DNA from: Nitrosomonas communis
GTDB lineage: Bacteria; Pseudomonadota; Gammaproteobacteria; Burkholderiales; Nitrosomonadaceae
Assembly: GCF_001007935.1 (NCBI RefSeq)
Contig: NZ_CP011451.1
Coordinates: 2,232,001 to 2,296,000, forward strand
Length of the DNA stretch: 64,000 nt
Reading direction: 5' to 3'
The first letter of the stretch is position 1, and every line of letters begins with the position of its first letter. The notes beneath the pieces were generated by a model. It was not told the DNA's origin and did no database searches. It saw only the letters and a list, made by a program, of their open reading frames with translations. A program made the translations under genes and the position numbers. Of the stretch, positions 45,968-54,649 are shown piece by piece.

Positions 45968-48325
45968 TCACTTCATTCCTTTCGACGCCTGTTTTGGCTG
46001 AAGTTGCCATGTGACTCGACCCACTTCTTCACATTTCCAAATTTGCCGCACCGCAATTTGATAGGCCTCCTTGCGGTGCCTCTCGGGAATCTGGACCAGC
46101 AACCGGAGCGCCGTGCGTGACTTGATCGGAAACAAAACCTCGCCGAAATGCATGCGCCCGTGCGGATTGACCGGGATAAGCGCAACGGCGCGTTTGCGGT
46201 CTATCGATGCCATACCGAGCTGATGGCACTCATGGAGCAGCTCGTAGAAAATCAGCGGTACTTCAAGCACTGCCTTGGCCCCATCCGGGAGTTTCCCTAT
46301 CACTTCTAGTGCCATATATCGGGCCTTGTCTGGCGTGCCTGGCGCAAGGAACTTGAGCGCCTTAAAACCTTTAGGAACCGTCGGATCTTCCACGTCGGGA
46401 TCGTTGTTTTCGACGTTGAAGTTCCGCCAAGTGACATTATTATTTTCCCGAATGAAGCGCCGGAAGTTGTCCCAATTTAAGAAATCAGCTGGACCTGGCG
46501 CCGGATCTGCGGCGTTGCCGACCAGCCCGACAAAGCAATAGTGCCCGGGGCCAGGTATATCGGCTTGTTGCCAGACGATGGCGTCTGACACGGTCAGTTG
46601 CTCGCCAATCGGCACATTCGGAAGGATGGTCGTGCCCACCAGCGTCCACAGGTCCGGTGTCACCAGCGTGGCGACAGGAGACCAAAAAACAGTAGCCTCG
46701 ACGTTCGCTGCAGGCGAACCGCCTTGGTTCAACACGCGCACATAGATATAGTTATCCTGGCCGATTTCCGCTGTCGATCCTAGCGTCGCAATGTTCTCGG
46801 TGCCGCTGTCCACTCCGAACTCGGCCTGCGGGTTTGCGACCGCCGTGGGTCTGAGTATGATGTCAGGGCTCGCAGAAATGGCACCGGTGTGCGGCTCGCC
46901 GGTATCGCCAACGAAGTCACGAATGTAGATGTCCGGTGCAGTGTTGAAGACCGTGTCAAAAATGTTGCGTAAATTGGGCATAACCCCGATCTGCGTGGTT
47001 TCGGTTATGGAAGATGGTGTCCCTGTCACCGGATTACTCAGTATGGCCCGTATCTGCCGGGGGCTGAAGCGGAAGCCTAACTGCGCTTCCGCGCGACCCT
47101 GCACTGCTAATGCTGCGCCGGTGATGATGGGTGAAGCGCCTGACGTACCACCGAAGCCGGCCGTATAGGCAGTGGTCGAGCCGCCTGCGTCAGAGGACAG
47201 GGTGTTGATGTTCTGACCCCAGGCATAGCAGTCAATACGCCTGCCGTGGGGCGCATAGGCCAGTCGGGTATGAGGTGCCGTCGAACTCGCAGCGGTAACG
47301 ATGATCGCCCCCGAGTCTCGAAAATCTGGATTAGCAGCATCGCGGTTGAGGATCGCCTGACCCGCCAAGGTGGTGTATGTGTCCATATCTAGCGGTGGTG
47401 TGGAGCCGTTGTCAGTCCCGTTCCCACCTGCTTCGACCACGATGATGCCGAGCGCTGTGCCCAGCCGGATGGCTTCGTACTCGGCATCATATGCCTCAAT
47501 CGGTCCGAGCAGAGTTGTACCGTTGAGATAGACCTGGGCTTCCAACAACAGAACGTCACCGAAGTTCAGGTTAGTGATGGCGGCGAAGATCGCATCCGGG
47601 CGTGTGCTCCCGTTGTAAGACACGACATCCACAGAAGCGATATTTGGGACGATTCCGATACACCCAACCGCATTGTCCACAGCGCAGATTTCGCCCAGGA
47701 CTGAGGTGCCGTGGGCGCGAGAACTGTCAAGTAACGTGCCATGCAGCAGCGACGCCCCGTGCGCCGTAATATCTTCATGGTTCAGCGTCCAGCCTCGCTC
47801 CAGGTCGATGAACCGCTGTCCTGCACCGTCGCCGCCAACAAATGCCCAAGCGTACTCCGCATCGATACCGTCTGGCGAGGGATCGAGGTAGCCCTGATTC
47901 ACGGAGCGGGGATCATCTGCTGCATTGACGACTGGATCAGGCCCAGCCTGGTCGATATATGCTGCTCGAACGCTGTTCCAGCGCAGGAGCGTCTTGACCA
48001 GTTCAACAAGGTCGGTCTCGGGCGGTGCATCAATATAGTAGAATGCGCTGAAGTTGGTAGGTTTGTAAGTCGGATCCATCTCCATCGCGCGGCGCGTCAA
48101 TTCCTGTAAGTCGCTTCCTTTGAAATGAGTGAAGACTGGGCTTAACTTGAGGCCGGGGAACTCCTCTGTCAACTTCTTCCACGGCCCGATACCCGTATGC
48201 TCGATCTGATCTTCCAGGTCAGGTCGGTCAGCTAGCTGAATACCATCACGGAAGCGGATGACTACTCTCGGGCGATCAAACATCGCGTCATTAATCTCAT
48301 CCTTTGGTTCACGTTGGTTTGCCAT
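45968..48325 (-). CDS. Subtilisin-family (S8) serine peptidase with C-terminal extension
   Basis: About 785 residues. ATG 48325 is preferred to 48328 because AGGAGG lies 5 bp before it. No signal peptide. Catalytic triad candidates: Asp in RFIDLERGWTLNHEDI, His in SRAHGTSVLGEICAVDN, Ser in GTSGASPIITGAALAV; oxyanion-region EAGGNG. The peptidase domain spans about residues 150-450. Beyond it are a CARDB-like beta domain (NYIYVRVLNQGGSPAANVEA) and a ~150-residue end (PKGFKALKFLAPGTPDKARY). The N-terminal ~150 residues may be a propeptide. The composition is GC-richer than neighbouring DNA, suggesting transfer. Location is unclear: leaderless S8 enzymes may be intracellular or exported by other routes. 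Intact. Confidence 0.8.
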   Translation of the reverse strand: MANQREPKDEINDAMFDRPRVVIRFRDGIQLADRPDLEDQIEHTGIGPWKKLTEEFPGLKLSPVFTHFKGSDLQELTRRAMEMDPTYKPTNFSAFYYIDAPPETDLVELVKTLLRWNSVRAAYIDQAGPDPVVNAADDPRSVNQGYLDPSPDGIDAEYAWAFVGGDGAGQRFIDLERGWTLNHEDITAHGASLLHGTLLDSSRAHGTSVLGEICAVDNAVGCIGIVPNIASVDVVSYNGSTRPDAIFAAITNLNFGDVLLLEAQVYLNGTTLLGPIEAYDAEYEAIRLGTALGIIVVEAGGNGTDNGSTPPLDMDTYTTLAGQAILNRDAANPDFRDSGAIIVTAASSTAPHTRLAYAPHGRRIDCYAWGQNINTLSSDAGGSTTAYTAGFGGTSGASPIITGAALAVQGRAEAQLGFRFSPRQIRAILSNPVTGTPSSITETTQIGVMPNLRNIFDTVFNTAPDIYIRDFVGDTGEPHTGAISASPDIILRPTAVANPQAEFGVDSGTENIATLGSTAEIGQDNYIYVRVLNQGGSPAANVEATVFWSPVATLVTPDLWTLVGTTILPNVPIGEQLTVSDAIVWQQADIPGPGHYCFVGLVGNAADPAPGPADFLNWDNFRRFIRENNNVTWRNFNVENNDPDVEDPTVPKGFKALKFLAPGTPDKARYMALEVIGKLPDGAKAVLEVPLIFYELLHECHQLGMASIDRKRAVALIPVNPHGRMHFGEVLFPIKSRTALRLLVQIPERHRKEAYQIAVRQIWKCEEVGRVTWQLQPKQASKGMK

Positions 48326-48737
48326 CATGTCCTCCTTTACATACTTTGGATTGCGGTGACCGCAGAGACCCGCTCAATCTGGAATCGGGTCGAGGTAACG
48401 GACTGTGTCCGAGATGAGCGATCGCGAGCGAGATTAGTGACATCCAGAAAAGCAAGGTGCTGTTTAATTTGATAAGAATGCTAAGTGCTTACAAAAATAT
48501 AAGCAATAATTCATTTGCATACATTACTTTTACTGATAAGTGACCAAAAATTTCTGAGCTTAGATTATTTGTGCCTTCGTGATAAAAGGCATAAAGAGAA
48601 AACTCAGCCCAGTTATGAACTGGGCTAGAGTAGCGTGTTTGGAATCAGATAGCTTCGAAAAGATCCAAAGTTTGTGCTAGTGAAAGAAGTGGCAAACTAT
48701 GAATTGAGTAAAATCAAGAAAGTTATGCAGTGGGGGG
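48326..48737. other. Intergenic with strong hairpin
   Basis: No gene recognised. AGCCCAGTT (48606-48614) and AACTGGGCT (48618-48626) form a perfect 9-bp stem with ATG loop, about 110 bp before R1 copy F; no T-run follows. A smaller similar hairpin (TCAGTT/AACTGA) lies beyond copy F near 49040. Confidence 0.45.
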
Positions 48738-48995
48738 TAAGTGCTAGCTGGCCCGGTCCGAGGCAGTTTTCGGGGTTGGGTGGGGGGCAAACCGGCCCCT
48801 CGGGCGCGCATAGTGGGCCGCTGCGGGGCGGGCACATGAGGGTAGTCATACCGTGCGCACCCGGTGCGCCTGGAGGGGCGATAGCGTGGAACTCATCCCG
48901 CTTAAGCCGAACTCGGGTTCACTTAGCTCTCATCTTCACTAACCATACCATAAGCCATATAGCCAATGATCATCCAGAGGAGTATCTTCGGTGAC
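48738..48995. repeat. R1 dispersed repeat, copy F (full length)
   Basis: Best continuous copy. Hairpin GGGGGGC/GGCCCC at 48782-48799, then GCGCGCATAGTGGGCCGCTG, GTAGTCATACCGTGCGC, GGGGCGATAGCGTGGAACTC, CCCGCTTAAGCCGAACTC, and the end CCAGAGGAGTATCTTCGGTG. No conserved reading frame. Confidence 0.75.
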
Positions 48996-49105
48996 GACGG
49001 CTTTGCGCGAGTATTTTTAGAGATTAAGCTAAACAGCTTGGTCAGTTATAAACTGAGCGTATAAAATAGTCTGTCCTATAACTATTGAAGTGTCCGTGTT
49101 CTCCG

Positions 49106-49597
49106 ATGAGTGAAATAAATCAGCAAGAATTCGATGAGCTTACCAATCGTTATCGAAAACTAATCGCGTCTCAAAAAACCTTATTACTTTCTACCGCTTC
49201 GACTGATGGTGTCCCAAATATCAGCTATGCCCCTTTTGTGCGCGATGATACTGGGCTCTATTATATCTATGTCAGTGAACTGGCGAGCCATACAGTCGAT
49301 TTACTGAATAATCCAAAAGCATCAATAATGTTTATTTGTCCGGAATCAGAATCTCATAATCTGTTTGCACGCGAGCGAGCCGTGTTAAATTGCAGTGTAA
49401 AAGAAATAATGCGGGATACTGAGGCATATACGCAGCGGATACAAGCATTGCAAGAAAAATTTGGCAATGTTGTCAGCGTATTATGCGCCTTACCAGATTT
49501 TCATCTATTTGCATTACGTCAGGAAAGCGGACGATATGTTGCTGGTTTTGGACAGGCTTTTGCAATCGATGTAGACAATGATAGTTTGAAACGTTGA
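49106..49597 (+). CDS. HugZ-like pyridoxamine-5'-phosphate-oxidase-fold protein
   Basis: A 163-residue protein; start chosen at ATG 49106 (MSEINQQEFDELTNRYRKLI); a GTG 21 bp earlier is possible. Split-barrel flavin-fold motifs: KTLLLSTASTDGVPNISYAP near residue 20, ELASHTVDLLNNPKASIMFI, and the end DFHLFALRQESGRYVAGFGQ. The last is shared with HugZ/HutZ haem-utilisation proteins, which bind or degrade haem. No haem-uptake genes nearby. Intact. Confidence 0.8.
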   Translation: MSEINQQEFDELTNRYRKLIASQKTLLLSTASTDGVPNISYAPFVRDDTGLYYIYVSELASHTVDLLNNPKASIMFICPESESHNLFARERAVLNCSVKEIMRDTEAYTQRIQALQEKFGNVVSVLCALPDFHLFALRQESGRYVAGFGQAFAIDVDNDSLKR

Positions 49598-49621
49598 ATT
49601 GTTTTTGTAATCTTGGCGAAT

Positions 49622-50186
49622 TTAAGTGCAATTCAACCTGTACTGTCGGTATTTGCAATTGCCAATATGCATTTCCCTCAATTGATCATCCTCGATGCGG
49701 CCCTCAAAATAGGCAATAAATACCCGCATGGTATCTTCGTGTGCGACTACCACTAATGTTTTATCCTTGTGTCCTTTTAGCCAGTCGATGAAGCGTAATA
49801 CACGCAGCTTGTAATCAAGCAACGATTCACTGTCATTTACGCGCTTTCGTAGCGGATCATAAATAATCGCTACAAAATGGTCAAATACTAGTTTGCCCTC
49901 AAAGCCAGAGCGGATGTCAGCAAGATCAGGTTGAACCTCAATTGGCACTGAGTGGTAGCAGTTTATTACCTCTGCTTATTACCTCTGCTGTTTATGTGCG
50001 TGTTAGTGGAGAAACTACAATACGCTCAAATGCTACATGACGCAGCGTCAGTGCTGCTGAATGCGCCTGTTCCTGTTCCTGTTCTATGCCTACTTTTGTT
50101 AAATGGACGTCTCGGTTAGGATCATAGTTGCACAGGCCAAGATCATTATAATTAGTACGCCTATGGCGCATGAGGTAGATATCCAT
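49622..50186 (-). pseudogene. Histidine phosphatase-family protein, broken by a 13-bp tandem duplication
   Basis: ATG 50186 gives MDIYLMRHRRTNYND (the catalytic RHG motif here reads RHR) and HVAFERIVVSPLTRT. The frame then breaks at a 13-bp tandem duplication (TTATTACCTCTGC twice, 49962-49987) and resumes as PIEVQPDLADIRSGFEGK, ending TLVVVAHEDTMRVFIAYFEG (second catalytic His) and a TAA at 49622. Removing one copy nearly restores the frame. Phosphoglycerate-mutase-like superfamily; substrate unknown. Confidence 0.7.
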
Positions 50187-50360
50187 GCAACAAATGATTC
50201 TGAAATTAAAATCCAAGTGGGGTACAAAGTTAATACAGATTTAAAAATGTACCAAATAACGAGACAGAAGTGTAGTAGCCAGGTTTATAAAAAAATATGA
50301 TTCTTTGAAAATGCATTGGCAGAATCAAGGTAGCGATGCAGCGTGAACGGGTGCAGATCA

Positions 50361-50660
50361 GCCTGCGTCGCCGCCTTTTTTCGGGAGGAGTAGGGCGCAA
50401 ACTAGCCTCTGGCGCGTACATAGTTGCCTGCTGAGGGGATGGGGGTAGTCATCCCGTGCGCTGCCGGCGGCCCATGGACGGGCGGTAGCGTGGAGTTCAC
50501 TTTGCCTAAGCCCAATGCTACTACGTTTAAGCTTTTACTCTTACTTACATGGCCTGGTCATGTATTCAGCAATAATCCACAGACGTTCCTCTAGGCGAGC
50601 AAAGCCTAAATCATCATTTCGGGTTGGAGTATTATCTATAGGGTATCATTTCTTTTTTCT
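50361..50660. repeat. R1 dispersed repeat, copy G
   Basis: GTAGGGCGCAAACTAGCCTC, then GTAGTCATCCCGTGCGCTG, GGACGGGCGGTAGCGTGGAG and CTAAGCCCAATGCTACTACG. The tail CAAAGCCTAAATCATC / CGGGTTGGAGTATTATC is shared only with copy A, which also lies upstream of a cyanophycinase-like gene. Confidence 0.65.
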
Positions 50661-50909
50661 GCTCAAGCTTAGACCAGAATTCATCGGTAAGCATTAATCT
50701 AGCATTACAGACTCTACTATTACTAGTGGTATGCAAGTCTTTCAATATAATGAATTTGCAATTATTTATAAAAATGATCAATAGGCTCTGATCAGATATG
50801 ACTTTAATTCCGTGGTGGAAAGGTCTCAATAAATATTTACTGAATCTGATCCGTCACATCAAAATGTCGTGGCAGTCTTTTTATCCGCTGTTAAAAGGAG
50901 CGATAATTG

Positions 50910-51899
50910 ATGCGTTATATAGCTGTTCTGCTGTTTTTGACATTTTCTCTGCTCCTAATTGCTGAGAAGAAACCCCCTTATGAATATTATCGTTTGGGGA
51001 ATCAGGCTGATATCACTTCAACCGCTCAATCAGGCATAGTACTAATGGGTGCGGGTATCGATGTAGACGCAGCTTTTCAGTGGATGTGTGAATTGAGTGG
51101 CAATGGAGACTTTCTGGTAATCCGAGCAACTGGAACAGATGCCTATAACCCTTATATTCAGCAGCTGTGCCCAAATAGTAACTCAGTTGCAACACTCATC
51201 ATTCCAACTATAGAAGCTGCCAATGATGAATTTGTCATCAACACTATCAATCAGGCTGAAGCAATATGGATTGCAGGCGGCGATCAATCCGATTACATCA
51301 ATTATTGGAAGAGAACGCTCGTGCAGGGAGCTCTTAATGAGCGCATATTGCAAGGTGTTCCAATTGGCGGAACGAGTGCAGGACTGAATGTTCTTACCCA
51401 GTTTATCTATTCCGCACTTCTTAGCAAAGGCGTGACGTCCAGTGAAGCGCTTGCCGATCCTTTTAATAAGTACATTACGCTTGATCGGGATTTAATGAAT
51501 TTATCAATTCTTCAAGGCGTAATCGGTGATGCACGCGTAATACCCCGTGATCGCATGGGGCGTAACATCGCATTTTTGTGTCGTATTTATGATAACGGAT
51601 GGTCTGATCGGCCTCGTGCTATTTCTATCGATGAAGAAACAGCGCTACTTATCGATGCTCTCGGGATCGGTACAGTGGTGGGTAAAAGCAATGCATATTT
51701 CCTGCAAGCGCCTGGCGCACCAGAAATCTGTCAAGCAGGAAGTCCGCTAACTTATAAAGACATCAACGTTTATCGAATCAATGCAGCTGGAGGTAAATAC
51801 CAATTGTTGAACTGGCATGGAATTGACGGTATTGAATATCTTGTTTCTGCAGTAGAGGGAGTGTTAACTTCAGACCAAGATAATCTCTCACCATACTAG
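50910..51899 (+). CDS. Cyanophycinase-like S51 peptidase with signal peptide
   Basis: A 329-residue protein. ATG 50910 has AAAGGAG 10-16 bp upstream; a TTG just before it is not needed. Signal peptide MRYIAVLLFLTFSLLLIA. Glutamine-amidotransferase-like core: GIVLMGAGIDVDAAFQWM, then AEAIWIAGGDQSDYINYW, and the nucleophile elbow VPIGGTSAGLNVLTQFIYSA (Ser in G-T-S-A-G), as in cyanophycinases. Family members cleave cyanophycin or related beta-Asp dipeptide bonds; the export signal suggests an extracellular substrate. The broken paralogue at 15.4-16.4 kb is very similar, and both are enclosed by R1 repeats. Confidence 0.85.
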   Translation: MRYIAVLLFLTFSLLLIAEKKPPYEYYRLGNQADITSTAQSGIVLMGAGIDVDAAFQWMCELSGNGDFLVIRATGTDAYNPYIQQLCPNSNSVATLIIPTIEAANDEFVINTINQAEAIWIAGGDQSDYINYWKRTLVQGALNERILQGVPIGGTSAGLNVLTQFIYSALLSKGVTSSEALADPFNKYITLDRDLMNLSILQGVIGDARVIPRDRMGRNIAFLCRIYDNGWSDRPRAISIDEETALLIDALGIGTVVGKSNAYFLQAPGAPEICQAGSPLTYKDINVYRINAAGGKYQLLNWHGIDGIEYLVSAVEGVLTSDQDNLSPY

Positions 51900-51910
51900 C
51901 GAATATGGTA

Positions 51911-52080
51911 GGTGCCGGCCGGCCCCATCCCGCTCATCGGAATTTCGTGGGAAGAATGGGGCGCAAACTTGCCCATCGGACGCGCATAGTGGGCCGCTGC
52001 GGGGCAGTCGCCGTGTGGGCATGGAGGTAAAGTCATCCGATGCATGTCCGGCGGCTCCTGGACAGGCGATAGCGTGGGGA
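51911..52080. repeat. R1 dispersed repeat, copy H (5' part)
   Basis: GTGCCGGCCGGCCCCATCC, GGGGCGCAAACTTGCCCATC, GCGCGCATAGTGGGCCGCTG, then GACAGGCGATAGCGTGGGG, where it stops 8 bp before the end of rtcB. Sits directly after the cyanophycinase-like gene, as copy B does. Confidence 0.7.
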
Positions 52081-52087
52081 TTAGTTA

Positions 52088-53290
52088 TTATCCTTTAACA
52101 TTTAATACCTGCTTCAAGGTATGCTTAATCTTCACCAAATCCCATTGATTTTCCATGACTTGATCAATATCTTTGTAGGCAGCTGGAATCTCATCAATTC
52201 TTGTTTCATCTTTAGGGCATTCAATACCTTTAGTCTGCTCCTCCAGATCAGCAACAGTGTAAATTCTCTTTGCCTCATTCCTTCCCAACTTTCTGCCCGC
52301 ACCATGAGAACACGAGAAAAAGGATTCTTCATTTCCTAATCCTTCAACGATGTAAGATTTCGCACCCATACTGCCTGGAATAATGCCTAAATCACCTTTT
52401 CTCGCTCTGATTGCGCCCTTACGTGTAACAAGCACATCTATCCCGAAGTGGTGTTCTCTTGCAACATAATTATGATGACAGTTTATAGCTTCATCAGTAG
52501 TGGTGAATGATGATAAAAATTTACTCATACACTGCAACACAATATCCATCATGATCCGCCTGTTAAGTTCAGCAAACTCCTGTGCCCATGACACAGCATT
52601 AACATAGTCATCGTATATCTCGGTATGCTCAACCAAGTAGGCTAAATCTTTGTTGGGCAGATTATCCAGGATAAAATACCGTTCCATTTCTTCCTTGGCT
52701 TTCTCAATGAAATATGATCCTATTCTGTTGCCGACTCCCCTTGAGCCCGAGTGAAGCATTGCCCAGACGTAATCTGATTCATCTATGCATATCTCAGTAA
52801 AATGATTCCCGGTACCAAGGGTGCCCAAGTGGCTAATAGTGTTATATCCTTTGGCTTTAGGGTGTTTAGTAATGGTTTCTTCATATTCATCAGAAAGAAA
52901 CGTATTCCAGTAGTGCGAAACACACTTAATTGGATTACCCCACGCTCCCCTGTCCGCACTCCCCCCGTTGTTGGTTCTTCCATGAGGTATTCTTTTCTCA
53001 ATCTCTGAACGCAATTCATAAAGATTATCAGGCAGCATTGAAGCTTTTAACGATGTTTTAACCGCAGACATACCGCAACCAATATCCACACCTATAGCCG
53101 CTGGAATGATTGCGCCTTTGGTGGGAATAACTGATCCAATAGTTGATCCAATGCCAGCATGAACGTCAGGCATTACAGCAATATGCTTATGGATGAATGG
53201 AAGCTCTGATAGATCAGATAGTTGGTCTAATGTGCATTGATCAACTTCATCAGTCCAGACTTTTACAGGAGCCCTATTACTTAAGGGCAC
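52088..53290 (-). CDS. rtcB: RNA-splicing ligase RtcB, first codons displaced by IS5
   Basis: 400 residues. Motifs: VMPDVHAGIGSTIGSVIPTK, GVDIGCGMSAV (metal Cys), HSGSRGVGNRIG, INCHHNYVARE and SFFSCSHGAGRKLGRNEAKR (GMP-accepting His). RtcB joins 2',3'-cyclic-phosphate and 5'-OH RNA ends, used in RNA repair and tRNA splicing. IS5 copy 2 is inserted after codon 7. The original start was ATG at 54646 (MTIKKVL) beyond the IS; now a GTG in the IS inverted repeat opens the same frame (MPLSNRAPVKVW), losing only about seven residues. Whether it is still expressed depends on transcription from within the IS. No RtcA or RtcR nearby. Confidence 0.8.
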   Translation of the reverse strand: MPLSNRAPVKVWTDEVDQCTLDQLSDLSELPFIHKHIAVMPDVHAGIGSTIGSVIPTKGAIIPAAIGVDIGCGMSAVKTSLKASMLPDNLYELRSEIEKRIPHGRTNNGGSADRGAWGNPIKCVSHYWNTFLSDEYEETITKHPKAKGYNTISHLGTLGTGNHFTEICIDESDYVWAMLHSGSRGVGNRIGSYFIEKAKEEMERYFILDNLPNKDLAYLVEHTEIYDDYVNAVSWAQEFAELNRRIMMDIVLQCMSKFLSSFTTTDEAINCHHNYVAREHHFGIDVLVTRKGAIRARKGDLGIIPGSMGAKSYIVEGLGNEESFFSCSHGAGRKLGRNEAKRIYTVADLEEQTKGIECPKDETRIDEIPAAYKDIDQVMENQWDLVKIKHTLKQVLNVKG

Positions 53291-54624
53291 CTCTAAAAAT
53301 ACCTAAAAAAAGCAAATCAATTCAACCAGGAGGGCAATTTCACTTGATTCTCAAAGTTTTTCTGTCCAATAATTAAATTTTTCTAAATTCAAGGTGATTC
53401 GGGTTGTTATCTTCTCGTTTTTGCTCCCTTTAAGCCATTTCGGGCGCACTAACCCTATCGAAACTGAAATACCCTTTTCGAATCAGCGTCGCTACACGCT
53501 TGATGTTATAGACGAGGTTGAGTAAGCCTATGTGTACTTTTGCTCTCCCATAACCTATGGTACGAATCGTGATTCCGCCCAGTTCATTCGTCATCGAACC
53601 AAACACATGCTCGACTCGTGCACGTACCCGTGATTTCTCTTTGTTACTGGATTTTTGTGCTTGCGTGAGGGGATGATTGCGAGCGCCTTTTTCGTGAATC
53701 TGACTCGTGTATTTTGAGGTGACCAGACTTTCTTCCTGTGCATTGCTGCGGTATGCTGAGTCCGCATAAATATCTGCGCCTCCCACTTCAGGGGATTGCA
53801 GCACTTCTTCCAAAACCTGACTGTCATGAATTTGCGCTGAAGTAACTTCCCATGTGGTTATCAGCTTGGTATCGCGATCCATATTGACGTGATCTTTGTA
53901 ACCATAAAATGATTCGCTGTTCTTCTTCGTCCAACGCGCATCAATGTCTTTTTGCGCCAGTTTGTGGGGATTCTGTCCCCATTCAATCGGAACGGCATCT
54001 TCTTTAATCATCTTGTTTTCTTCACGTGTATTGCGTTGTTTAGGCACACTCACAAAGGTCGCATCAATGATCTGACCTGACTTCAGTTCTACCTCCAACT
54101 CTCGTAAACATTCATCGAATCTTGCAAACAGACGATCCATCAGATGGTTCTCTTTCAACTCTTCCCGGAACGACCACATGGTCTTTGCGTCAGGCACTAC
54201 CCCTGCCAGACCAAGTCCCAAAAACCGCATGAAACTCAACCGGTCCCGGACTTGATACTCCAGCCGATCATCCGACAGATTATTCATTCTTTGTAATACC
54301 AGCATTTTGAATAGCATCACCCGATCAAAGGGTTTGCGGCCTGCTTCACTTTTCCGGGGCTTCGTCGTTGTCTCTGCAAGAAGATCAGCGAATAGATTCC
54401 AATCGATTATGCGATTCAGCTCTTCAAGCGGATCATTTAACTTACTTAGCTGAGCATATCGATTGTCAAGGTCAAAAAAACCGAGTTGCATGGTGAGGAC
54501 TCATATCGGGGAGCATAATCTCATTATTATACATTTGAAACAACGTGTTATCCTGGACAAATCAAGAAAATACTACTTTCTCCTAACGCGCCTCATTTTA
54601 TAGCTTGAATTTTTAGAGGTGCCC
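53285..54624 (-). mobile_element. IS5-family element, copy 2 (1340 bp) in rtcB
   Basis: Inverted repeats GGGCACCTCTAAAAAT at both ends (53285 and 54624). Target duplication TTAA at 53281-53284 and 54625-54628. Nearly identical to copy 1 but in the opposite direction. Confidence 0.9.
53430..54491 (-). CDS. IS5-family transposase, copy 2
   Basis: 353 residues, identical to the 11020-12081 product except for Arg in place of His in YNIK-x-VATLI near the C-terminus. Same DDE blocks (IDATFVSVPK, YADSAYRS, ARVEHVFGSM). Intact, with clean target duplication, so the more recent or undisturbed of the two insertions. Confidence 0.9.
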   Translation of the reverse strand: MQLGFFDLDNRYAQLSKLNDPLEELNRIIDWNLFADLLAETTTKPRKSEAGRKPFDRVMLFKMLVLQRMNNLSDDRLEYQVRDRLSFMRFLGLGLAGVVPDAKTMWSFREELKENHLMDRLFARFDECLRELEVELKSGQIIDATFVSVPKQRNTREENKMIKEDAVPIEWGQNPHKLAQKDIDARWTKKNSESFYGYKDHVNMDRDTKLITTWEVTSAQIHDSQVLEEVLQSPEVGGADIYADSAYRSNAQEESLVTSKYTSQIHEKGARNHPLTQAQKSSNKEKSRVRARVEHVFGSMTNELGGITIRTIGYGRAKVHIGLLNLVYNIKRVATLIRKGYFSFDRVSAPEMA

Positions 54625-54649
54625 TTAATACTTTCTTTATGGTCATTCT

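Noticed and set aside
47741..48109. Plus-strand frames opposite the S8 peptidase gene
   Set aside because: Shadows of the minus-strand gene, which has an intact catalytic triad and a strong ribosome-binding site.
48674..48994. 106-codon frame through R1 copy F
   Set aside because: Not conserved in the other R1 copies and lacks any recognised domain.
10887..54624. The two inverted IS5 copies as the ends of a large composite transposon
   Set aside because: Copy 1 has no matching target duplication, the 40 kb between them is a patchwork of unrelated insertions, and copy 2 has its own TTAA duplication, so they are independent insertions.
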